NCBI GenBank assembly: GCA_963933115.1
Contig: CAWVSL010000053.1
Location: forward strand, 1 to 15,299
Length of the DNA: 15,299 nucleotides
Origin: JALJPB01 sp963933115
GTDB lineage: Bacteria; Pseudomonadota; Gammaproteobacteria; Enterobacterales; Alteromonadaceae
Direction: 5' to 3'
Both the position numbers and the translations under genes were made by a program. The notes under the pieces are model-generated. The model saw nothing but the letters and a program-made list of their open reading frames with translations, was not told where the DNA came from and searched no databases. This document shows, one piece after another, positions 7,875 through 12,923 of this stretch. The number at the start of each line of letters is the position of its first letter. The stretch's first letter is position 1.

Positions 7875-7891
7875 CTGCAAGAACCAATCCA
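7875..7891 (-). promoter_or_regulatory. Candidate sigma-54 (-24/-12) promoter of the glycosyltransferase gene
   Basis: The minus strand reads TGGATTGGTTCTTGCAG: a perfect TTGCA -12 box and TGG at -24, with GG and GC 10 bases apart. The start would be near 7865, about 37 bases before the ATG at 7828. Bases after TGG depart from the CAC consensus. It also places the alternative TTG start (7858) only a few bases from the transcript start, which favours the ATG. Confidence 0.47.
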
Positions 7892-7916
7892 TACCTAATC
7901 GGGCGTAATTCACTAC

Positions 7917-7939
7917 TTTTCCCCTGCGAATTGGGAAAA
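7917..7939. promoter_or_regulatory. Inverted repeat TTTTCCC-N9-GGGAAAA (possible activator site)
   Basis: A perfect 7-bp inverted repeat with a 9-base spacer, centred about 45 bases upstream of the leftward promoter candidate and about 110 bases upstream of the rightward one. It contains TTGGGAA, also present in the export-gene control region (4605-4611). There is no T-tract, so it is not a terminator. It is a plausible dyad for a dimeric regulator; the protein is unknown. Confidence 0.4.
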
Positions 7940-7943
7940 TATC

Positions 7944-7958
7944 TTGATCTGCGATGCA
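7944..7958. promoter_or_regulatory. Shared motif TTGATCTGCGATGCA in the divergent region
   Basis: It matches TTGATTTGCGAAGCA at 4630-4644 at 13 of 15 positions, and both lie upstream of sigma-54-like sites of the same locus. It overlaps a TGCAAATTGCA palindrome (7955-7965). This may be a recognition site for the activator of the locus; the assignment is inference. Confidence 0.4.
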
Positions 7959-8038
7959 AATTGCAAAAAATTAATTATTTATCCTTTAAAAACACATCAA
8001 AAAGCTGCTAAGGAGTTATTTTTTAGACGATCTAAAAC

Positions 8039-8056
8039 TTGGCCCGATGTAAGCAT
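8039..8056 (+). promoter_or_regulatory. Candidate sigma-54 (-24/-12) promoter of the LruC unit
   Basis: The plus strand reads TTGGCCCGATGTAAGCAT: TGGC with a following CG at -24, GCA at -12, GG and GC 10 bases apart. The start would be near 8066, about 70 bases before the chosen ATG at 8135. The in-frame TTG at 8039 lies inside this element, so a longer protein from that TTG is unlikely. The -12 TT is AA, as in the site at 6915-6932. Confidence 0.45.
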
Positions 8057-8134
8057 TATATTTATGGTAATTCAGATAAAACCACCATATCGATGGTTGA
8101 CTTAAAATTAATTACAGGATCAGGAAGCAATATT

Positions 8135-9769
8135 ATGAAAAAACAATTCAGCTTTAGTTTTATCAGTATATTAATACTACTGAGTTATTCTACCTTAGCG
8201 ACAGAGCAAGAAAATGGCGACTATGTCTGGCAATTTTTGTCTGGTCAGCCTTGGCCAGTGGGGTACGAGCAAAATATTGGTAAGCCAGACAATTTATTGT
8301 GGGGTGCCAGCGAATATACCACTGACTTTTTTGCCCGTATCAACAATGCGCTACCAGAAAGCGACTTGAATGAAGCTTTCATAACGGATGATTGTGGTTC
8401 AATTGTTGATTTGGATGAAGAAGCTGAAGTCTTTGTTACTTTTGTTCAGGAATCAACGGGCTATAAAAATTCTTTTGGATTTTTTACTTTTGACCGCGAT
8501 AATCCACCACAAACTAGTGCTGAAGTAATGGAAACTATTGTTTTCCCCAATCTGTCATCGCCTCATATGGCGCGTGGCCATAGATTAAGTTTGGGTACTT
8601 TTCCTGCGGGCACCAGCATAGGGTTTTTGATTGCAGCTAATGGTTTCGATTATTATACTGGCGTAACGTCGGAAGAAACACCTTACTACTACTCATTATC
8701 ATATCTTAATCCGGAAGAGGATCCCACTTTACGCCAACATACTGTGATGCTATATGATGAAGAGGTCGGTGAAGTGATTTTGGGTTTTGAAGATTTACCG
8801 GGGACATGGGGTGATAACGATTTTAATGATGCGGTATTTAGTATCAAAACAAGCCCAGGAACTGCCATCCATGATGAATCCCTCACTAACGTGCCAAATG
8901 TTAACGATAGTGATGGCGATGGTTTAATTGATTCCTTGGATGAGTTCCCCAATGATTATCGGCGTGCGTATAGTAGTTATTATCCAAACGAAGATGATTT
9001 TGTCACGCTTGCTTATGAGGATAATTGGCCAAAACTTGGTGACTACGACTTTAATGATTTAGTCGTTAAAGAGCGCTTTCAGACAACGTATGATGCTTCA
9101 GGGCTGGTCAGTGGTTTTATTATTCAAGGCTTTATCTCAGCTCGTGGTGGAGTAAAGGCTAATGGTTTTGCCATAAGGTTAGTCGATATCCCCGCTTCAC
9201 AAGTTGAATACGCCAATTTTAATATCAATAATAATACCTATGAAAAAACACCAGAGTGGAATCAAACAGACGCTGTAATCTCTTTGTGGCGTAACAGTAA
9301 AACTTACACTAATACAGGGGTAACTGGCCAATGTTCGCTCTTTAACACTAACAAAAACTGTGCTGAGTTTGCACCAGTCGCATTTACTTTTGACGTGAAG
9401 TTTACCAATGGTCTATTGTCATTAAACCACTCGGCAATTGATTTTTTTATCTATCGTACAGATGACCGTACCTTCGAAATTCATATGCCGGGCTATGCGC
9501 CAACAGACTGGTTTAACTTCGCACGTTTTGGCACGGAAAGTGACACTTCTGATGCCAGTCAAGATCGCTACTTTAGATCTACAACTAATTTACCTTGGGG
9601 TCTAAAAATCAGCGACGAATGGGCTCACCCACGAGAGTACATAGATGTTTTGTGGGCTTATCCAGATTATGAGGAGTGGGTTGAAAGTTCGGGAGGCCTG
9701 TCAACTGCATGGTATAAAACTAGTACGCGTAAAAGCCATTTTTATGTTCCGACAATCATTAAGCCATAA
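8135..9769 (+). CDS. Secreted LruC-domain / DUF4114 protein
   Basis: 544 residues from the ATG at 8135 (AGGA 9 bases upstream), starting with a standard signal peptide (MKKQFSFSFISILILLSYSTLA, cut near residue 22). Residues about 150-237 are DUF4114-like, ending LGFEDLPGTWGDNDFNDAVF. An Asp-rich loop, DSDGDGLIDSLDEFPND (258-274), resembles a thrombospondin type-3/EF-hand calcium loop. From about 285 to the end is an LruC domain with a second GDYDFNDLV motif (302-310) and an invariant-looking W/G-rich C-terminus (LPWGLKI, WAHPRE). No anchor, sortase or PEP-CTERM signal is seen, so it is probably periplasmic, outer-surface or released. LruC proteins are named after a Leptospira protein, and their biochemical role is not established. 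Its place beside polysaccharide genes suggests a matrix or surface-binding role, which is inference. Confidence 0.85.
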   Translation: MKKQFSFSFISILILLSYSTLATEQENGDYVWQFLSGQPWPVGYEQNIGKPDNLLWGASEYTTDFFARINNALPESDLNEAFITDDCGSIVDLDEEAEVFVTFVQESTGYKNSFGFFTFDRDNPPQTSAEVMETIVFPNLSSPHMARGHRLSLGTFPAGTSIGFLIAANGFDYYTGVTSEETPYYYSLSYLNPEEDPTLRQHTVMLYDEEVGEVILGFEDLPGTWGDNDFNDAVFSIKTSPGTAIHDESLTNVPNVNDSDGDGLIDSLDEFPNDYRRAYSSYYPNEDDFVTLAYEDNWPKLGDYDFNDLVVKERFQTTYDASGLVSGFIIQGFISARGGVKANGFAIRLVDIPASQVEYANFNINNNTYEKTPEWNQTDAVISLWRNSKTYTNTGVTGQCSLFNTNKNCAEFAPVAFTFDVKFTNGLLSLNHSAIDFFIYRTDDRTFEIHMPGYAPTDWFNFARFGTESDTSDASQDRYFRSTTNLPWGLKISDEWAHPREYIDVLWAYPDYEEWVESSGGLSTAWYKTSTRKSHFYVPTIIKP

Positions 9770-9782
9770 AAGGATTAACGTA

Positions 9783-10286
9783 ATGAATAAATCATTGTTA
9801 AATACAGGTTATATTCTGAGGTCAAGCAGTATTATGATTGCATTGATTTCACTATGTTTGTTTTCCCCTTCTAGCGCTAGTGGAAATACCAGACTGGATA
9901 ATCAGCCGATGGCTGAAAAACTTGATACCAAAGCGGGTCGTTCAAAAGAGCTTTATGTTGAACCTGAGTTTCGTTTTAACACCTTTAAATCGATGACTGT
10001 AGACATATCAGTGGTCGACTTAAATGGATACCCCGTCTCGGGTGCAATCGCGCTTATTTCAAATATACCGGAAGATGTTTTAGACTTATATGACCAACGA
10101 CTCGAACAAAAATCGTTAATTGGTGTTGTTCGCTCAGACGAAAGTGGTCATATCTACCAACAGTTAGAGCTCTCGAGTTCAGTCAAAAGGGTCTTACTTG
10201 AGCTGAACATACAAAGTGAGAACAACAAAGTGATAATAGAATTAGATGATACGAAGTACATTAGTCATTTTTTTCAAGTGAAATAA
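9783..10286 (+). CDS. Small secreted protein with regulatory-like beta-sandwich domain, LruC partner
   Basis: 167 residues from the ATG at 9783, with AGGA 8 bases upstream and only 13 bases after the LruC stop codon, so the two are co-transcribed. An in-frame ATG at 9645 lies inside the LruC gene and is rejected. A signal peptide (hydrophobic 18-30, likely cut after SASA/SSAS near 33) is followed by a short linker. From about 70 to 165 comes a beta-rich domain: MTVDISVVDLNGYPVSGAIA, then a GVVRSDESGHIYQQLEL strand pair. The D-x-x-G-x-P-V-x-G pattern followed by D-E-S-G-H is that of carboxypeptidase-regulatory or Ig-like domains, often used for adhesion or as carrier modules. I do not recognise a named family. 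The tight coupling suggests that it works with the LruC protein outside the cytoplasm. Confidence 0.72.
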   Translation: MNKSLLNTGYILRSSSIMIALISLCLFSPSSASGNTRLDNQPMAEKLDTKAGRSKELYVEPEFRFNTFKSMTVDISVVDLNGYPVSGAIALISNIPEDVLDLYDQRLEQKSLIGVVRSDESGHIYQQLELSSSVKRVLLELNIQSENNKVIIELDDTKYISHFFQVK

Positions 10287-10381
10287 GAAGGCGTTAATTA
10301 TTAACTGGCAGTTAGCATGAATCGCACTAAACAATGACTTCATGTTGACTGAGGCCAAGTATTACAACAGTAGGATGTTTG

Positions 10382-10396
10382 GCTAAAACTTTTAGC
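10382..10396 (+). terminator. Weak hairpin downstream of the LruC unit (possible terminator)
   Basis: GCTAAAA-C-TTTTAGC is a perfect 7-bp inverted repeat about 95 bases past the stop codon of the small secreted protein, followed by the T-rich ACTTTAATTTAATC. The stem is AT-rich and the loop is a single base, so the real helix would be shorter. It is the best candidate in the 216-base convergent gap (10287-10502). A further palindrome, GTTAATTATTAAC, sits at 10293-10305. Confidence 0.3.
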
Positions 10397-10486
10397 ACTT
10401 TAATTTAATCATAAAGATAAGTACTTTAGATATGAGTCATTAACTACAAGTAATTAATTTGGGATGCCTGTAAAGGGTGATTCTGG

Positions 10487-10514
10487 TCAATAAAAAAATA
10501 CATTATTTTATTGA
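10487..10514 (-). terminator. AT-rich inverted repeat over the kinase stop codon (possible terminator)
   Basis: TCAATAAAA (10487-10495) and TTTTATTGA (10506-10514) form a perfect 9-bp inverted repeat whose right arm covers the last codons of the histidine kinase gene. On the minus strand the left arm is preceded by a T run. With only two G-C pairs the stem would be weak, so termination is uncertain. Confidence 0.3.
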
Positions 10515-11996
10515 TGCTTTTGTAAAGGATACCTCAAAAGTAGTGCCTACACCCTCAACAGACCTGACATCTATTGTGGCATCATGAGCTTCAAGAATGG
10601 CGTATGAAACCGACAATCCCAATCCGGTACCTTCGCCAACCGGTTTTGTGGTGAAGAAAGGCGTAAACAGCTGTTGAAGGGTCTTTTTGTCCATACCCAT
10701 ACCGGTATCACTAACTTGAATAACTAACGAATTAGCATCTTCCTTAGCCGTTATAGTTAATACCCCGTTATCTTTCATGGCATAAGACGCATTGACGAAA
10801 AGGTTAACAAATACTTGCTGCAGTTGGCTCTTATTTCCTTTGACATAGGGTAGGTGATTGGCCAGAGTATTTTCAACGGTATGCTTGTACCAAAGAGATG
10901 CAACTTGGAGTGCACCTTCAATACAGTCAACGATAGACATTTCACTAAATTCGGTCTTACCACTATGAGAAAACGTCTTTAGACTATCAACTATGTCACG
11001 GATTCTATCAATACCATCAATATTTGAGCGCAGTAAACTCACGGCATCATTGGCAATGTAATCAATATCAGCTTGGCTAATGAATTGGTCAAACCTCTCT
11101 AGCGTTAGCGTATTATGATTAACTAGATGATTTTTAACATCGCGGTATAATGTATTATATACTTTCAAATCATCAAGCAATATCTCCATATTAGAGCGAA
11201 TAAAAGCTATAGGGTTATTAATTTCATGAGCGACACCTGCGGAGAGTTGACCCAATAAGGCCATTTTTTCAGACTGCATTAATTGGCTTTTTGCTTTTTC
11301 TAGACTGGTAACACTGTCTTTTAATTTCACTTGGTTTTCTATTATTTGAACATCAGTCAATCGGCGGCTAATACCATTTAATAAATGTCCTTTCGCTGTA
11401 TCTAAAACAAATAATGATTCTTTGTCTAAATATTTAGCATGACTCAAAAAGGTGATCCACACTTTCTGATCATTGTTTAATTGAACATTGAAGTAAACAA
11501 TCCATTTAAATCCTGCTAATTTTTTTGCGTCCTCTGACTTAATTGGCGATACACACCATGACTTGAATGTTAGGTCTTTAGCTATTGGTAAATATTTAAT
11601 TGATGCTAAGAGAAACTCTTTATCGATTGACCATCCAGCCTCTTTATTCCAAATTTGAGTGCTATTAAGATCGACGGGGGAGCCCAATTTGCTCATAAGG
11701 AAAAAACCATATTGTGCAGAGAAAAAATTACCAGTGAGCTCAACTGTATTTAAAACCAGCTCTCTAACCGATAATTTAGAAATAACATCTTCGGATGCTT
11801 TAGAAAGAAACTCTAGCTCGGCTTGTTTTTTTTTCGAGCTTGCTAAAGAAGCTTGCAATGATTGATTGCTCTCGTATAACTCTCTGGAGTAATTTTCAAG
11901 TTGCTGTTCAGCGGCAAATCTTGCCTTTTGTTCTCTTTCTGCTTTGCGCTGAAAAACGCCTAAACGTTTGTTAAGTTCATCTATTATTTCGTTCAT
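10503..11996 (-). CDS. Soluble GAF-type sensor histidine kinase coupled to H-NOX
   Basis: 497 residues from the ATG at 11996, which forms an ATGA overlap with the H-NOX stop. The longer TTG start at 12020 lies inside the H-NOX gene and is less likely. An N-terminal coiled coil (about 1-65) leads into a GAF-like sensory domain (about 66-215), a linker coil (220-245), the H-box GQLSAGVAHEINNP with H257, a long four-helix dimerisation region, and a full catalytic domain: VNLFVNA (N402), SDTGMGM (429-435), FTPFFTTK (444-451), GEGTGLGLS (454-462). There is no receiver domain and no membrane helix. By analogy with HnoX-HnoK of Shewanella and similar NO circuits, the H-NOX protein would bind it and change autophosphorylation with NO. 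Its response regulator is not in the window. Kinase call is firm; the NO link is inferred from gene order. Confidence 0.9.
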   Translation of the reverse strand: MNEIIDELNKRLGVFQRKAEREQKARFAAEQQLENYSRELYESNQSLQASLASSKKKQAELEFLSKASEDVISKLSVRELVLNTVELTGNFFSAQYGFFLMSKLGSPVDLNSTQIWNKEAGWSIDKEFLLASIKYLPIAKDLTFKSWCVSPIKSEDAKKLAGFKWIVYFNVQLNNDQKVWITFLSHAKYLDKESLFVLDTAKGHLLNGISRRLTDVQIIENQVKLKDSVTSLEKAKSQLMQSEKMALLGQLSAGVAHEINNPIAFIRSNMEILLDDLKVYNTLYRDVKNHLVNHNTLTLERFDQFISQADIDYIANDAVSLLRSNIDGIDRIRDIVDSLKTFSHSGKTEFSEMSIVDCIEGALQVASLWYKHTVENTLANHLPYVKGNKSQLQQVFVNLFVNASYAMKDNGVLTITAKEDANSLVIQVSDTGMGMDKKTLQQLFTPFFTTKPVGEGTGLGLSVSYAILEAHDATIDVRSVEGVGTTFEVSFTKASIK

Positions 11997-12541
11997 AATT
12001 TTTGCACCTTGATCAAACAACGTTTATCGCCTTCGTGCTGACACTCAGGCTGTGAGACTTCAACTTTTTGACTTAAATGTTGGGCCAAACCATGTACTAA
12101 CCCTTCACAAAAGTAACACAGTTGACGAGGCGATTTATATTGAAAAACTAATGTCGTAGGTGTCTCGTTAATAAATACAAATTCAGGAAATACCACCTTT
12201 GAGTCAAGTTTTTTGACTTCTACATGAATTATATTTTGTACATTATGCAAAAACTCAAAAACATCTTTTATCTTGTCAGCGTTTACGCTGCTTGGAACAT
12301 GAGGATAAATAGCGCCAAAGAAATATTTGCCAAAAACCTTTTCAAGTTCTTGCCTGGAAATATTCTTTTTCTCTATTATTAATTTGAAAAGAGTCATCAA
12401 TTCTTGATCATCATAAATAACAGTTGAAGTGAATGCTCCTTCGCTGGGTAAGTCAGCTTCGGTCAGCAATTCATCCCAAAAAATTTCACCCCATTGGTCA
12501 ACAATAAATTCATTAAATATATTAAAAACAATTCCTTTCAT
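11993..12541 (-). CDS. hnoX: H-NOX heme nitric-oxide sensor
   Basis: 182 residues from the ATG at 12541 (AGGA 9 bases upstream), starting MKGIVFNIFNEF as H-NOX proteins do. A longer frame from 12586 adds 15 residues that do not fit the family. Key features: the proximal heme ligand H106 in IIHVEVKKL, and the heme-propionate motif Y135-K-S137-P-R139 (YxSxR). At R139+5, where oxygen-binding members have a distal tyrosine, this protein has F144, so it should be selective for NO over O2. Cysteines C142, C167 and C175 fit the C-terminal zinc-site cysteines of Shewanella-type H-NOX. The usual histidine three residues before C167 is Q164 here, with H169 nearby. The protein is cytosolic. The ATGA overlap with the kinase gene indicates a fixed sensor/kinase pair. 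Confidence 0.93.
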   Translation of the reverse strand: MKGIVFNIFNEFIVDQWGEIFWDELLTEADLPSEGAFTSTVIYDDQELMTLFKLIIEKKNISRQELEKVFGKYFFGAIYPHVPSSVNADKIKDVFEFLHNVQNIIHVEVKKLDSKVVFPEFVFINETPTTLVFQYKSPRQLCYFCEGLVHGLAQHLSQKVEVSQPECQHEGDKRCLIKVQKL

Positions 12542-12923
12542 CTGTTGTTGTCCTTTTATATAAACTGACTTATTGCCAATATTCAAAGTTAAGCATAACT
12601 TTATTATTTAATTTTAAAAGTATGGCTGAATAATATTTGGCGCTTAACTTGCTAACTAAGAAAGTCGGTTTAGCAGACTTTACTTATCACTAAATTACCT
12701 TCACTGTAACCTAAACTAAAGTCTTTAGGTAGCAAGTCAAACTTTATATCAACTTTGTACTGATGTGGCTGCGTTTTAATTTAAATCGTGGGGAGTGTCT
12801 GAACAGCTAATGTTTATTTTTTTAATTAAAAATAGACAATAAAATATTTTATAATCAAGCTGAGTGCATTCTAATATTTGGTATTAGTCGTTTGCATTGT
12901 TATTGATTATAAAAGCTAAAGTA
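12542..12923. other. Intergenic region upstream of H-NOX
   Basis: 382 AT-rich bases without a credible gene, between the TPR-kinase stop and the H-NOX start. I see no strong terminator and no GG-N10-GC element. A short inverted repeat, CTAATA-N5-TATTAG (12871-12887), sits 37 bases past the kinase stop without a T-tract, and a compact palindrome lies at 12710-12729. TTGAAT-N17-TTATAT ends only about 18 bases before the ATG, too close for a promoter that must include the ribosome site. Confidence 0.45.
12710..12729. promoter_or_regulatory. Palindrome CCTAAACTAAAGTCTTTAGG upstream of H-NOX
   Basis: Two nested symmetries overlap here: CTAAAG-T-CTTTAG (12716-12728, perfect around one base) and CCTAAA-N8-TTTAGG (12710-12729). 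It is about 170 bases upstream of the H-NOX start. It has the size and symmetry of an operator but matches no regulator consensus I can name. Confidence 0.3.

Larger units (their letters stand above)
7829..8134. other. Divergent control region between polysaccharide and LruC units
   Basis: About 306 bases without a gene. It contains two back-to-back GG-N10-GC promoter candidates (7875-7891 minus, 8039-8056 plus). Between them lie a 7-bp inverted repeat (7917-7939), a motif shared with the export-gene region (7944-7958) and the palindrome TGCAAATTGCA (7955-7965). The arrangement would let one bound activator serve both directions. Confidence 0.55.

Noticed and set aside
8039..8134. Longer N-terminus of the LruC protein from a TTG start
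   Set aside because: The ATG at 8135 begins a textbook signal peptide with a good ribosome site, and the TTG falls inside the promoter candidate.
7859..8134. Cyclic-di-GMP (GEMM) riboswitch ahead of the LruC gene
   Set aside because: I looked for the conserved GEMM core segments and their pairing arms in both directions and did not find them.
9645..9782. Upstream ATG for the small secreted protein
   Set aside because: It would overlap the LruC gene by 125 bases and bury the signal peptide; the ATG at 9783 has AGGA at ideal spacing.
12542..12586. 15-residue N-terminal extension of H-NOX
   Set aside because: H-NOX proteins start at MKG; the ribosome site sits directly before that codon.
12781..12860. 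AT-rich inverted repeats near TTTTTTTAATTAAAAA as a terminator for the TPR kinase
   Set aside because: The stem would be only A-T pairs and the site is more than 60 bases past the stop; low-complexity sequence explains it.
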